From contig WYAZ01000001.1 in the NCBI GenBank assembly GCA_011526105.1, positions 1 through 64,000 of the forward strand: a DNA stretch of 64,000 nucleotides. Reading direction: 5' to 3'. Shown here one piece after another: positions 45,545 to 55,385 of the stretch. Source of the DNA: Deltaproteobacteria bacterium. GTDB taxonomy: Bacteria; Myxococcota; Kuafuiibacteriia; Kuafuiibacteriales; Kuafuiibacteriaceae. The notes beneath the pieces are model-generated. The model was not told the origin of the DNA. It saw only the letters and a list, made by a program, of their open reading frames with translations, and did not search any database. Both the position numbers and the translations under genes were made by a program. How positions within the stretch are numbered: position 1 is the first letter of the stretch; each line of letters begins with the position of its first letter.

Positions 45545-46215
45545 GGCGGAGGAGGTGATCGGCGGGTCCCCACGATCACGTACTGATCCGGCAGGCTCTC
45601 TTTGCGGAGTTCGACTTCGAACCCGGCGGCCTCGAGCTCCGCCCGCACGTCTTCGGGACGCAGGCGATGTTCTGGGGGCGGCCCGTGGTCAGCCTCCATC
45701 GTGAAGTCGACGATAAAGAGCTGGCCGCCCTCCTCGAGCGCGGCCGCGAGCTTCTCCGCGTACTGCGGCCGGCCTTGAATATGGTGCCAGGTATCAACCA
45801 CCAAGATGCGCTCCACCGACGCCGCCTGCAGAGCCGGATCCTCGAAAGGAACTTGCCGAGCCGACACGTTGGTCAGCCCTGCACGCTCGGCGCGCTCATT
45901 CATGTAGCGGACCATGTCGGCCTCGACGTCCAGCGCGATGACTCGGCCACTCGGGCCCACCGCCTGGGCGAGGTACGGGAGGAAGTAGCCGGTCCCCGCG
46001 CCCAGGTCGACGACCACCATGCCGGGCTCGATCGCCATCAGCGCGATGACCTCGGCGGGCTTTTGCCAGGCGTCTCGGGAGGGATCGTCGAAGACCTTGG
46101 CCCAACGCTCGGCGTCGTCGAATCGGTGCGATGCGGAGTGAGCGTGGTGGCCACCGTGGCTCGCGCAACCGATGGGGAGCAGAGCCGCGAGGCCAAATGT
46201 GCAGCGAAGAGTCAT
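45541..46215 (-). CDS. Class I SAM methyltransferase with lipoprotein leader
   Basis: A 224-residue protein. The N-terminus (MTLRC, hydrophobic core, LLPIGC) is a lipoprotein signal with a lipobox cysteine at residue 17, followed by a His-rich linker (GGHHAHSASH). The mature domain is a complete class I methyltransferase: VVDLGAGTGYFLPYLAQAVG (motif I), VIALDVEADM, VERILVVDTWHHI and LEEGGQLFIVDF. If exported, it would act where SAM is not known to be available. It precedes and overlaps a second lipoprotein gene. His-rich segments can bind metal; whether this enzyme uses SAM in the periplasm is unknown. Confidence 0.82.
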   Translation of the reverse strand: MTLRCTFGLAALLPIGCASHGGHHAHSASHRFDDAERWAKVFDDPSRDAWQKPAEVIALMAIEPGMVVVDLGAGTGYFLPYLAQAVGPSGRVIALDVEADMVRYMNERAERAGLTNVSARQVPFEDPALQAASVERILVVDTWHHIQGRPQYAEKLAAALEEGGQLFIVDFTMEADHGPPPEHRLRPEDVRAELEAAGFEVELRKESLPDQYVIVGTRRSPPPP

Positions 46216-46279
46216 CTTGGCTTTGCATCATGGGCTGAACCGACCCGAGCGATCAAGCTGGCCCGCGCGTCTCCGCCGC

Positions 46280-48406
46280 TCAGAGCCAGCCCATCGCCCA
46301 AACCGAGATGGCGATGTGCGCGATGAGCATGGCGAACATGATGATGGAGATGGCGATATGGAAGGTTCGCCACTTGGCGAGGAGCTGCTTGGTGGCGCCA
46401 AGCACCCGCTCTCTGCGCTCGATCGCCGCCCGCCTCGACATCAGCTTGATGGCGGTGCCTCGAAGTTTGGCGTTCTTCATGCTGCCGAGGAGCCGGAAGC
46501 GAAGCATCACCGAGGCTTTGACCTGGCGAAGCTCCGAGACCACGAGCCATCCGGCGAAGGCGAACATCCCCATCGAGTCGTCGCTGCTCTTCTCTTGAGA
46601 CTTCTCCTGAGCCTTGAGGAACTGCTGAAGCACGTTGGCGCTCATCGTCATCTGACCCCACTGGTCCGCGACCTGACGGATGCCCTCGTCGAGCTTCTTA
46701 CGGGCCTGGTCGGTGGCAAACTCGGCTTTGGGCAAGGCGGTGTAGAGGTAGCGGCCGACCAAGCCCGTGGCCACCACCAGGAACACCGCCCACCACAGGA
46801 AGGTGACCCAATACCAGGAGAAGATGTGGAGGTTGGTGTGCAGCAGCGACAGCGCGGGGCCGGCCAGTCCAAACACCACGTGAAAGTCGAACCAAGTGCG
46901 CGAGTTGCCGATGCGCCGGATGCCGGGGACGTTCAGCCGCAGAGTGTAGAGCGCGGAGATGAGCATCATTCCGGCACCGACGTAGCCGAGCCAACGACCG
47001 AACCCGGTGACCGGCGTGTAGACGAGCATGAGCGTGTTGGCGACCTCTGGCCCTTCGACGAGCCGAACGATCTGCTTCCAGAGCGACCACCCTCGCGACC
47101 AGCGCCGCGCGAAGTACTCCCAGGTCGATGCGCTCACCCCAATGAGAGCCAGCGTGAAGAGGACCCGCATCAGGCTCACGCCCTGGACCCCGACCGCGTG
47201 GGAGTAGCCTTGCTCGAAGGGCTTCGAGTCGAAGTACTTCTCGGCTCGCTCGATCAGGCCGCCGTCCTGGCGGAACAGCGCGCGGGGATCGATCTGGATG
47301 ATCGCCCCGGTGGGACAAGCGGAGATACAGGCGAGGTCGCTATAGCCGATGCAGTGGTCGCACTTGTTCGCGATGCGTTTGGGCTTGCCCTTCTTCGCGG
47401 CTTTGGGGCGCACCTCTTCCCCCGCGGCGATGACGGTCATGAGCTTCTTCGGCGCCTCGACCTGCTCCGCCTCCTTCACCACGTCGATGATGTCGACCAT
47501 ACGAATGGCTTCGTGCGGGCAGGCTTTTGCACAGAGCGTGCAGCCGACGCAGTTGTCGTAGACCACGACCTCCCCGATGTCCTGGTCGAAGTCGATGGCG
47601 TCGAAGTTGCAGGGCTCGATACAGCGCGCATCGAGGCAGGTTCGGCAGTTCAGCGTGAACTGCACCAGGCCGAGCTTGGGGCCGAAGCGCTCGATGCGGC
47701 TCACCCCGTGACGGTCCTCGCAACCTTTGACGCACTCGTCGCAGTCGATGCACTTGTCGGTCTGGATGATCTTGATCGCCTGCGCGTACTCGAACCCTTG
47801 CTTCAGGTAGAAGTCGAAGATGTCGTTCCGGTTCTCGAGCTTGAGGAAGGTCTGCCGATAGTACGAGGCCTCGGCCCGTGCTTCGACTGCCTCCTGGATC
47901 TTGGGAACGGATTTGAGGATCTCATCCATGCCCTTCTTCGGGATCCTGAGCAGCGAGACCGGCAGGCACGTGTAGAGCGCGACGTCTCGCTTCTTGCCGT
48001 CATCACTCCTCGCCTCCTCGACGTGCTCGTTCGAGAAGAAGTCGTCGATCTCGAACAGGGAGATGTTGCGATAGGCCTGTTGCATCACCGGCGCGATGCG
48101 CTTCTTCAGGTTCTTGGGATTCTCCGGGACCTTGCCCCGCTCGAACTCGGCAAACGCCACCTGCCCCTTCAGGACGAAGTACATGGCGGGCTCCTCGCCG
48201 CCTTGACCGGCGCGGGGCAGGACTCGGTCCTGAGGGACCTCGGACACGGTCGAGATCTTGGCGATTCGGTCATACTCGCCCTCCGTCAGCCCGCGGAAGA
48301 CGTCGACCCGCTTCAGGATCCGGATGGGATCCGAGTCCTCGGTGTGGCCGGGTGCGCTGACGCGGGGCCGGCCAGGTTCCGCCTTCTCGACCGGGCTAGA
48401 GCTCAT
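46280..48406 (-). CDS. Fusion: cyclic-nucleotide-binding domain, 4x[4Fe-4S] ferredoxin, membrane electron-transfer domain
   Basis: A 708-residue protein with three parts. Residues about 28-175 resemble a CRP-type cyclic-nucleotide-binding domain (ILKRVDVFRGLTEGEYDRI, MYFVLKGQV). Residues 219-364 carry sixteen cysteines in four groups (219/222/225/229, 254/257/262/266, 286/289/292/296, 349/352/360/364), as in DmsB/NrfC/HybA-type four-cluster ferredoxins. From about residue 410 there are several membrane helices with paired histidines (HVVFGLAGPALSLLHTNLH; HIAISIIMFAMLIAH) that could bind heme, and a basic cytoplasmic segment. This suggests a membrane electron-transfer protein gated by a nucleotide or similar signal. 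It follows the TPR gene by 10 bases, probably as one operon. Confidence 0.85.
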   Translation of the reverse strand: MSSSPVEKAEPGRPRVSAPGHTEDSDPIRILKRVDVFRGLTEGEYDRIAKISTVSEVPQDRVLPRAGQGGEEPAMYFVLKGQVAFAEFERGKVPENPKNLKKRIAPVMQQAYRNISLFEIDDFFSNEHVEEARSDDGKKRDVALYTCLPVSLLRIPKKGMDEILKSVPKIQEAVEARAEASYYRQTFLKLENRNDIFDFYLKQGFEYAQAIKIIQTDKCIDCDECVKGCEDRHGVSRIERFGPKLGLVQFTLNCRTCLDARCIEPCNFDAIDFDQDIGEVVVYDNCVGCTLCAKACPHEAIRMVDIIDVVKEAEQVEAPKKLMTVIAAGEEVRPKAAKKGKPKRIANKCDHCIGYSDLACISACPTGAIIQIDPRALFRQDGGLIERAEKYFDSKPFEQGYSHAVGVQGVSLMRVLFTLALIGVSASTWEYFARRWSRGWSLWKQIVRLVEGPEVANTLMLVYTPVTGFGRWLGYVGAGMMLISALYTLRLNVPGIRRIGNSRTWFDFHVVFGLAGPALSLLHTNLHIFSWYWVTFLWWAVFLVVATGLVGRYLYTALPKAEFATDQARKKLDEGIRQVADQWGQMTMSANVLQQFLKAQEKSQEKSSDDSMGMFAFAGWLVVSELRQVKASVMLRFRLLGSMKNAKLRGTAIKLMSRRAAIERRERVLGATKQLLAKWRTFHIAISIIMFAMLIAHIAISVWAMGWL

Positions 48407-48416
48407 CTCAGAACTC

Positions 48417-51400
48417 TCATCGGGACTTCAAGAGACGAGAGGCCTCTTCTTTGAGCGCCGCATCTTGTCCATTCCGTAGATAGCTCTCGAGGGCCTTCTT
48501 GCCTTGCTTCCTCGTCTTCTTGCTCCGGATCAAGGCTCGTCCGAGATGGAACGATAGATCGACGGGCAGAGTCTCCTCTTTGGTCATCGCTCGCTGGAAC
48601 ATCTCGCCGGCCCGGGCCCACTCGCTCTTCGAGGCGAGCACCTGTCCTGTGTAGTACAGGTCGAGCGGCTTGCGACCGTCTCCTCCTTTGGGCGGAGGTG
48701 TTTCGAGCGAAGGCTCCGCGGCCAAAGCTCGCTCGTAAGCTTCGAGCGCCTTCGTTCCGTCCCCGGCTTTGTGCCGGAGGCGACCCAGCTCGACGAGCAT
48801 CGATACAGAGGCTCCACCGGAGAGGCTCGCCGCCCGCTCGAGGAGCTCGAGCGCACCTTTGTGGTCTCCGCGTTCGGTCTTGATTCGAGCGATGAGACGA
48901 TACGCACGAGGGGCAACCACGTTGCTCTGAACGAGTGGCTCGAGCGTGTCGAGTGCGGCGACGGCCTCGCCCTGGGCTGCGAGCACCTCGGCGAGCCCGA
49001 TGCGAGCCGCGGGATCTTTGTCGTCGAAGACCAGCGCAGCGCGGAAGGCCTTTTTGGCCGGCTCGAGATCCTTGGCCTCCAACAGGAGTCGACCCAGCGC
49101 AACTTCGATGTCCGGTCCGTCAGCGAGCTTTCGTGCGTCCTCGAGCAGGGCCTGAGCTTCGCTCGGATCGCGAGCTCGGCGAGAGAGACGGAGGAGATTC
49201 GCGACCTCGAGGCCACGTTCGAGCGCCTCGCCGCTCGCGCGCGCCGACCTCGCGCGATAGTCGGCCTCAGGGAAGACCGCAGGGCTGGCCTCGACCTCGA
49301 TGAGCGTGAAGCGATCCGGACGGAGTCGAACCCGCCCGAAATCGAGCTCAGCCTCAAAGGTGCTCTTCTTCGCCTCCTGGCGCTCGAGCAGCCGCGGACC
49401 GGCATCACTCGGACGCCTCAGCTTCGCGCGCTCGGCGTAGCCGAGACGTGCGAGCCAGAGGCGGGTCTCATCGCTGGCCTCGAGCTTCATGGACGCCTCG
49501 AGGTGGAGCTTCGCGAGCGCGCGCTCGCCGAGGACGAGGAAGAGCGCGCCGACCACGCGGCGGTACTCGGGGCTGGTCGGATAGGCGTTGGCGGCGAGGC
49601 CGAGCCGGTCGAGACCCGCATCGAGATCACCGCGCACGAGATCCGTGACCGCAAAGACGAGGGCAGCCCGACCCGTCTCGTCCTTGGCGACGGCCTTCGA
49701 CTCCTCGCGCACGAGCCCGGCCAGGCGTCCTGCGATGTCGTTGGCGGCAGGATCGACCCCGGAGAGCTTCCCGAGGACGTAGCGGTGCAAGAGCGCCTCG
49801 ATGTCGTTCGGCTCCAGCTCTTGCAGCTCGTCGAAGAAGCGGATGGCAGCCGCCGGAGCACCTTGCCGCGCGTGCCACCGCGCGAGTTCGAGGAGCGTCC
49901 CGCGGCGTCGCGGGTTGAGCGCATAGGCTGTCAGGAGCGCTTGCTGAGCCTCGGCATGTGCCCCTTGGGCGGTGGCGAGGCGAGAACGGAGGAGCCACGC
50001 CTTGGGCGAATCGGAGAAGCGAGCGAGCGCATTCTCGAGAGAGTCCCCGCCCATCGCGGTGGTTCCCGTCGCGGCCGAGAGCGTGACCCCCGCCGAGAGC
50101 ATCTCGACCGTGGGCTTTCGCTCCGCGAGAGAGGCGAGCGCCTCTTGCGCTCGAAGACGCCGCGTGGGGTCACCACCAAAGCTCGACCAGATCTCCGCAT
50201 GCACATCCGCCAAGACGCCCGCGAGTAGATCATCGAGCTCTGGACTCGACTGGCGGAGCGCGCCGATGGCCTCCTCGGCCGCGCGCAGAGAAGCGAGCCC
50301 TCCCCGCTCGAGGTCACTCGCGAGACCACGGAGCTCCTCGCTCATGTTCGAGACGTCGGCGCCGGCCCGCCCGAGCGCGAAGGAGTAGCCCGTCCACGTC
50401 GCGGCCCCGCCGAGCACGAGCACGAGCGTCCAAAACGCAAGCCGCCCCACTCCTGCCGAGGTCCGCACGACCATCGCACCGGCGGGACGCTCGGCCGCTC
50501 CTTCCTCGCCGTCGTCGGGCGTCGATCTCTGAGCCCTTGGCTTCTCTTCGACGACCTGCGCCGCGTCTGCGTCCTCTTTCCCCGGCGGGGCGCCGCCGTA
50601 GATCGCCCAAATCGCCTCGTCGACCAACATCGTCGCGGGTCGTTCCTCCGAAGGTCGGGGAGGTTCGATCGGTCGAGGTTCAGGTTTGGCTGCCTTGACC
50701 GGCTTGTCGGCCTTCGCCGGCTTCTCGGCGACGAGTTCAGCCGATTTCGGTGCGGACCCCGCGCCCTTCGGTGCGGACCCCGCCGCTTTGGGGGCGGAAC
50801 CGGCCGCCTTGGGCGCAGATTCGACCTTCGCGCCGTCCGCGCCTTTGCCGAAGACCGTCTTCTTGTCTTCGGAACCGTGAGCCTCCGGCACTGCCGCCGG
50901 ACGCCCGAGCTCGTTCTTTGGATCGAGCGCTGCGCGATCGACCGAGGCGACGGTGGCCTGCTCTTCGGGAGCTGGAGCCTCGGTGCCCCCCAGCCGCTTC
51001 ATCATCTGGCTGTACTCGGCCGCGCTACCGCCCACCTTGGGTTTGGCGTCGAACCCGCCCTCGGCGCCGGCGGCGGGTACTCGCTCGGCGAACATCGTGG
51101 GATCGGCGTCCGAGAGCGGCGCCCCCTCGAGGTCGGTGGCGAAGACGGTCCGCTGCTCCTCGCTCGCGAGGTACTCGGTGGACTCGTTACCTTCGGCCCC
51201 GGCCCAGGGGCTCTTGGCCTCTTGGACCTGGGAGCCCCGAAGGCTGGGGAGCTCCAGCGGCTTCTCGGTCTTCGCGATCCGCTTCGCGCGCTTGAGGAGA
51301 TCGCCGTACTCGCGAGAGTCGGGGGCCAGGCGAACCGCTTGGGTCAAGAACTGGGTCGCGCGATGGGCGAGACCCTTCTGCAGGAGGAGCGAACCCATGA

Positions 51401-51695
51401 GCGCGAGGGCTCTCGGGTTTTCCTGATCGATGATCAGGGCCGCTTTGATCGCCTCGAGGGCCTCGCGAATGCGACCTCGTCCAGCCTCGGCGACCGCGAG
51501 CGCCAAGTGGCCCGCGACGGAGCCGGAGTGCAAAGCGAGCCCACGCCGAGCGATCCCGACCGCGAGATCCCAGGCACCCAAACGATTGTGGGCCTCCGCG
51601 AGCGCCACGAAGGCCAACGACCTGGGATCCGCCGCGAGCTCTTTCTCGTAGGCTTCGATGCGCCGTCGATCTTTCTCTTCTTGAGGGTCAGCCAT
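48417..51695 (-). CDS. Large TPR-repeat membrane protein
   Basis: A 1,092-residue protein. Residues 1-150 contain TPR repeats (LAFVALAEAHNRLGAWDLAVGIARRGL; ALALMGSLLLQKGLA). A long low-complexity linker with tandem Ala-Gly-Ser-Ala-Pro-Lys units follows. One membrane helix lies at about residues 412-440, and the C-terminal 600 residues are again TPR-rich (WHARQGAPAAAIRFFDEL; AYRLIARIKTERGDHKGALELLERA). The short TPR module is cytoplasmic and the large one is probably periplasmic. TPRs mediate protein-protein contacts; the partner may be the coupled ferredoxin fusion. It is divergent from the PEGA kinase with 89 bases between the starts. Confidence 0.85.
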   Translation of the reverse strand: MADPQEEKDRRRIEAYEKELAADPRSLAFVALAEAHNRLGAWDLAVGIARRGLALHSGSVAGHLALAVAEAGRGRIREALEAIKAALIIDQENPRALALMGSLLLQKGLAHRATQFLTQAVRLAPDSREYGDLLKRAKRIAKTEKPLELPSLRGSQVQEAKSPWAGAEGNESTEYLASEEQRTVFATDLEGAPLSDADPTMFAERVPAAGAEGGFDAKPKVGGSAAEYSQMMKRLGGTEAPAPEEQATVASVDRAALDPKNELGRPAAVPEAHGSEDKKTVFGKGADGAKVESAPKAAGSAPKAAGSAPKGAGSAPKSAELVAEKPAKADKPVKAAKPEPRPIEPPRPSEERPATMLVDEAIWAIYGGAPPGKEDADAAQVVEEKPRAQRSTPDDGEEGAAERPAGAMVVRTSAGVGRLAFWTLVLVLGGAATWTGYSFALGRAGADVSNMSEELRGLASDLERGGLASLRAAEEAIGALRQSSPELDDLLAGVLADVHAEIWSSFGGDPTRRLRAQEALASLAERKPTVEMLSAGVTLSAATGTTAMGGDSLENALARFSDSPKAWLLRSRLATAQGAHAEAQQALLTAYALNPRRRGTLLELARWHARQGAPAAAIRFFDELQELEPNDIEALLHRYVLGKLSGVDPAANDIAGRLAGLVREESKAVAKDETGRAALVFAVTDLVRGDLDAGLDRLGLAANAYPTSPEYRRVVGALFLVLGERALAKLHLEASMKLEASDETRLWLARLGYAERAKLRRPSDAGPRLLERQEAKKSTFEAELDFGRVRLRPDRFTLIEVEASPAVFPEADYRARSARASGEALERGLEVANLLRLSRRARDPSEAQALLEDARKLADGPDIEVALGRLLLEAKDLEPAKKAFRAALVFDDKDPAARIGLAEVLAAQGEAVAALDTLEPLVQSNVVAPRAYRLIARIKTERGDHKGALELLERAASLSGGASVSMLVELGRLRHKAGDGTKALEAYERALAAEPSLETPPPKGGDGRKPLDLYYTGQVLASKSEWARAGEMFQRAMTKEETLPVDLSFHLGRALIRSKKTRKQGKKALESYLRNGQDAALKEEASRLLKSR

Positions 51696-51746
51696 CCGCA
51701 GCGCACGCCCACCCGAGGGGTCGGCGACCGTATGCTACAACCCGCA

Positions 51747-51775
51747 TTGAACCCAGGGGAAGTGTCCGACATAAT
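51747..51775 (+). promoter_or_regulatory. Sigma-70-like promoter for the PEGA kinase
   Basis: TTGAAC (51747-51752) and CATAAT (51770-51775) are spaced 17 bases apart; the -10 matches the consensus at five of six positions. It ends 9 bases before GTG 51785, so the 5' leader would be only one to three bases. It lies in the 89-base divergent region shared with the TPR gene. Confidence 0.6.
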
Positions 51776-51784
51776 TTCCCTTCG

Positions 51785-54007
51785 GTGTCGCTACAGAAGT
51801 TTGAGATCCAGGAGATGATCGCCAAGGGTGGGATGGCCGAGGTCTACCTCGCGCGCACCGTAGGTCTTGAGGGTTTTGCCAAAGAGGTCTGCGTCAAGAA
51901 GATCCTCCCGCACCTCACCGAGGATCAAGCCTTCGTCAGCATGTTCATCGACGAGGCCAAGCTCGCGGCCACGCTGAACTACGCCAACATCGTGCAGGTC
52001 CAAGACCTCTGCGTCTCGGCGGACCGCGAGTACTTCATCGTGATGGAGTACGTGCATGGCAAGGACCTCTCGGACGTCATCCGCGCGGCGCAGCTCGCGG
52101 GCAAAGAGCTGCCGCCGAACATCGCAACCTACGTTGCACGCGAGTCTCTGAAGGGCCTGTATTACGCCCACAACAAGACCGACAACACGGGCGCCGCGCT
52201 CAACATCATCCATCGAGACGTGAGCCCCCAGAACGTCCTCATCTCGTACATGGGTGAGGTGAAGATCACGGACTTCGGCATCGCCAAGGCGAGCTCCTCC
52301 GTAAGCAAGACCGCGGTCGGCATCCTCAAGGGCAAGTACGGCTACATGTCTCCGGAACAGGCGCGAGGAGAGCGCCTCGATCACCGAAGCGACCTCTTCA
52401 ACCTCGGGATCGTGCTGTACGAGATGCTCGTGGGCGAACGCTGCTTCGCGGGCGCCAGCGACTACTCGACCTTGAACTTGATGCGCGAAGCCCGGGTCAC
52501 GCCCCCGACGAAGATCAACAAGAGCCTCCCGCCGGAGCTCGAGGCCATCACCCTCAAAGCGCTCTCGCGGAAGCCGGAGAACCGGTTTCAGGACGCGCTC
52601 GAGTTCGAAGCCGCGCTCGCGGACTGGGCCCGCAAGTCGGGCAACGAAGTCGGGGACGCTCAGCTCGGGAAGTTCATGCGCGAGCTCTTCAAGGATGGGC
52701 CGAACGAGAAGCGGCAGAGCAGCACCGGCGTCATCCAGCTCTCGAGCGTCGCGGCGCCCGCGCCCGCCGCCGCGGCGGAAGCGAAGAAGCCCACGCCTGC
52801 GCTCGAGCGTCCGAAGTCGGCCGAGGCGCGCGCCTCGGAGTCGACCCCGGGCAACGCTGCGGACGAGCCTGGCCGCGAAGCGCTGGAGCGAGCCAAGCGA
52901 CGCAAAGCCGCCAAGAGTTCGGACGCTCGGCCGGAGTCGAGCGCACCGCCGGCCCCGAAGTCCGAGCCCAAGCCGACGCCTTCCGAGAAGCCGCGCGCGG
53001 AGGCACCACCTCCTTCGACCCCGAAGAAGGTGGCGCGGGTCGAGCCCGAGTCTCGCGAAGAGAAGCCCGCCAAGAAGGCCGCCGCCGAGAGCCCCAAGGA
53101 CGACAAGAAACGCCAGAAGGAAGCCGCGAAGGCCGCGAGGAAGCCGGTGGGTCGTCGCGATCTCAAGCCGGACCTCACCGCCCTCCAGAAGATCGGTCGG
53201 ACCGGAGGTCGGCCGAGCTACCTCGCCGCGTCGCTGCTCATCCTCACCGCGCTCGCGGCCGGGCTCGTGGCAGGGTACTTGAAGACGCGCTCCGCGCTCG
53301 AAGAGCACGTGTTCCGCGAGGCCGAACACGAGGGCGGTGACGACTCCGTCAAAGAACGGAACGTCGAAGTCTACATCAGCACGATCCCGCCCGGCGCCAA
53401 GGCCTGGCTCGATGGCAACGTGCTCGCCGACCGAACGCCTCTGCTCGTGGCCCGGCCGCGCGATGGCGAGAGCCACACGCTCAAGGTATCGCTCAAAGGC
53501 TTCGATGCCATCGAGTCTCAGTTCCGCTACGAGGAGGGCCCGCTCACCCGAGTCCATCAAGCGCTGAAGGGTGGCGAGGTCGAGCTTGCGGTCTACAGCA
53601 AGCCGAGCGGACTCGAGGTCCGCCTCGATGGAGACCTCGTGGGCTCGACCCCGTTGTCTTTGGACGTCGCCCCCGGCCCGCACGAGGTCGAGATCGGTGG
53701 CGGAGAGCGAGAGCTCATCAAGAAGAAGCTCGTGGCGGAAGTGGGCAAGAAGATCACCCTCGAACCCTCGGTGCCCGTGCGGGGCAGCCTGCCAAGCTTG
53801 GACCTAAAGAGCGCGCCGACCGCTGAGGTCTTTATCAACGGGCTCCCCTTGGGGGAGACCAACGGCCCCGCCTTCGACCTGGAGCCAGACGTCAGCCATG
53901 ACGTCGTCCTGGTCGAACCCAACTCGAAACGCCGGCTCGAATTCAAGGTCGAACTGGCGACCGGCGAGCGCAGGCGCATGTTCCTCGACCTCCACGACGC
54001 CTCCTGA
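51785..54007 (+). CDS. Ser/Thr protein kinase with PEGA domains
   Basis: A 740-residue membrane kinase. The catalytic domain (about 5-280) is complete: glycine loop IAKGGMAEVYLA, VKK lysine, HRDVSPQNVL with the catalytic Asp, DFG in ITDFGIAKA, and MSPEQARGE. An Ala/Pro/Lys/Glu-rich linker follows, then one membrane helix (about 478-502). The periplasmic part has PEGA-type beta domains (STIPPGAKAWLDGNVLADRTPL; SKPSGLEVRLDGDLVGSTPL). It is active as judged by motifs and probably senses an extracytoplasmic signal. GTG 51785 is the start, directly after a strong predicted promoter. The linker is low in complexity. Confidence 0.93.
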   Translation: MSLQKFEIQEMIAKGGMAEVYLARTVGLEGFAKEVCVKKILPHLTEDQAFVSMFIDEAKLAATLNYANIVQVQDLCVSADREYFIVMEYVHGKDLSDVIRAAQLAGKELPPNIATYVARESLKGLYYAHNKTDNTGAALNIIHRDVSPQNVLISYMGEVKITDFGIAKASSSVSKTAVGILKGKYGYMSPEQARGERLDHRSDLFNLGIVLYEMLVGERCFAGASDYSTLNLMREARVTPPTKINKSLPPELEAITLKALSRKPENRFQDALEFEAALADWARKSGNEVGDAQLGKFMRELFKDGPNEKRQSSTGVIQLSSVAAPAPAAAAEAKKPTPALERPKSAEARASESTPGNAADEPGREALERAKRRKAAKSSDARPESSAPPAPKSEPKPTPSEKPRAEAPPPSTPKKVARVEPESREEKPAKKAAAESPKDDKKRQKEAAKAARKPVGRRDLKPDLTALQKIGRTGGRPSYLAASLLILTALAAGLVAGYLKTRSALEEHVFREAEHEGGDDSVKERNVEVYISTIPPGAKAWLDGNVLADRTPLLVARPRDGESHTLKVSLKGFDAIESQFRYEEGPLTRVHQALKGGEVELAVYSKPSGLEVRLDGDLVGSTPLSLDVAPGPHEVEIGGGERELIKKKLVAEVGKKITLEPSVPVRGSLPSLDLKSAPTAEVFINGLPLGETNGPAFDLEPDVSHDVVLVEPNSKRRLEFKVELATGERRRMFLDLHDAS

Positions 54008-54060
54008 GCGCGGCTAGATCGGGACTGGTGAAAAAGGCCCTGGCGTCGTAGGTTCCGCCG

Positions 54061-55347
54061 ATGCGTCACGAACGTTCCAAAGAGCTCTTCTCGCGCGCCC
54101 AGAAGGTCATCCCGGGCGGGGTCAACAGCCCGGTCCGCGCGTTCAAGGGCGTCGGCGGACAACCGGTCTTCATCGCCAAAGCGGAAGGCTCGGCCATCTG
54201 GGACGTGGACGGAAACCGCTACATCGACTTCGTGGGTTCGTGGGGGCCCATGATCCTCGGACACGCCCATCCGGAGGTCGTACAAGCGGCCAAGAACGCC
54301 ATCGACCGCGGTTCGAGCTACGGGGCGCCCACCGAAGCGGAGGTCAAGCTCGCCGAGCTGATCGTCGAGCGTGTCGCTTCGGTCGAGAAGGTGAGGCTCG
54401 TCTCCTCGGGCACCGAGGCTACGATGAGCGCGATCCGAGTGGCGCGCGGGTTCACGGGTCGGGATGACATCGTGAAGTTCGAGGGCTGCTACCACGGGCA
54501 CGCCGACTACCTCCTCGCCAAGGCTGGCTCCGGAGTGGCGACCTTCGATCTCCCCGACTCACCGGGCGTTCCCTCGGACTTCACCAAACACACGCTGACC
54601 ATCCCCTACAACGACGTCGACGCGGTCCGTCGCCTCTTCGAGGAACGGGGCAAAGACATCGCGTGCATCATCCTCGAGCCCGTCACCGGCAACGCGGGCG
54701 TGATCCCGCCCGCCCCCGGCTTTCTCGAAGCCCTGCGCGAGATCACCAAGAAGCACGGCGCGCTCCTCATCTTCGACGAGGTGATGACCGGCTTCCGTCT
54801 CCACTCTGGGGGCGCCCAAGCGCTCTACGGGCTCGATCCCGACCTGTCCGCCTTCGGAAAGATCGTCGGCGGAGGCATGCCGCTGGCGGCCTACGGCGGA
54901 CGCGCGGACATCATGAACCGAGTCGCCCCGGAGGGCCCGATCTACCAAGCAGGCACCCTCTCCGGTAACCCGTGCGCGGTGGCCGCTGGCCACGCCACGC
55001 TGCAGCAGCTCGCGGCGCCGGGCACCTACGAGCGCCTCGACCAGATCTCGAAGCGCATCACCGACGGCCTGGCCGCCGCCATGAGTGAGGCCGAGCAGGT
55101 CGGACGCATCCAGCGCGTCGGCTCGATGTTCACGCTCTTCTTCAACGACGGCTCTCCGCTGCGCAACTTCGCGGACGTCAAGAAGGCGGACCACGCCAAG
55201 TTCGGGCGTTTCTTCCACGGCATGCTCGAGCGAGGGGTGTACTTCCCGCCTTCGGGCTACGAGGCGGTGTTCGTCTCCCTCGCCCACACAGACGAGGATA
55301 TCGAGCGAACGCTCGAGGCGGCCCGTGCGGTCTTGACCGCCCTGTAG
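54061..55347 (+). CDS. hemL: Glutamate-1-semialdehyde 2,1-aminomutase
   Basis: A 428-residue PLP enzyme that converts glutamate-1-semialdehyde to 5-aminolevulinate, the first committed precursor of heme and corrin in the C5 pathway. Signatures: [60 protein letters not shown] and the PLP lysine in [17 protein letters not shown]. Length matches the family. ATG 54061 begins the conserved N-terminus; TAGGTT at 54049-54054 ends 6 bases upstream and may be a -10 box, giving a leaderless mRNA. No other heme genes are nearby. Confidence 0.96.
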   Translation: MRHERSKELFSRAQKVIPGGVNSPVRAFKGVGGQPVFIAKAEGSAIWDVDGNRYIDFVGSWGPMILGHAHPEVVQAAKNAIDRGSSYGAPTEAEVKLAELIVERVASVEKVRLVSSGTEATMSAIRVARGFTGRDDIVKFEGCYHGHADYLLAKAGSGVATFDLPDSPGVPSDFTKHTLTIPYNDVDAVRRLFEERGKDIACIILEPVTGNAGVIPPAPGFLEALREITKKHGALLIFDEVMTGFRLHSGGAQALYGLDPDLSAFGKIVGGGMPLAAYGGRADIMNRVAPEGPIYQAGTLSGNPCAVAAGHATLQQLAAPGTYERLDQISKRITDGLAAAMSEAEQVGRIQRVGSMFTLFFNDGSPLRNFADVKKADHAKFGRFFHGMLERGVYFPPSGYEAVFVSLAHTDEDIERTLEAARAVLTAL

Positions 55348-55385
55348 GACTGGCGAGATCGAGCCGCTGGAGGCATGCTGAGCTC

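Noticed and set aside
46172-48454. 760-residue open frame opposite the ferredoxin fusion
   Set aside because: The minus strand has sixteen ordered ferredoxin cysteines; the plus frame is a composition artefact.
51791-53683. 630-residue open frame antisense to the PEGA kinase
   Set aside because: The kinase motifs on the plus strand are unambiguous; the antisense frame is Arg/Leu/Gly-rich shadow.
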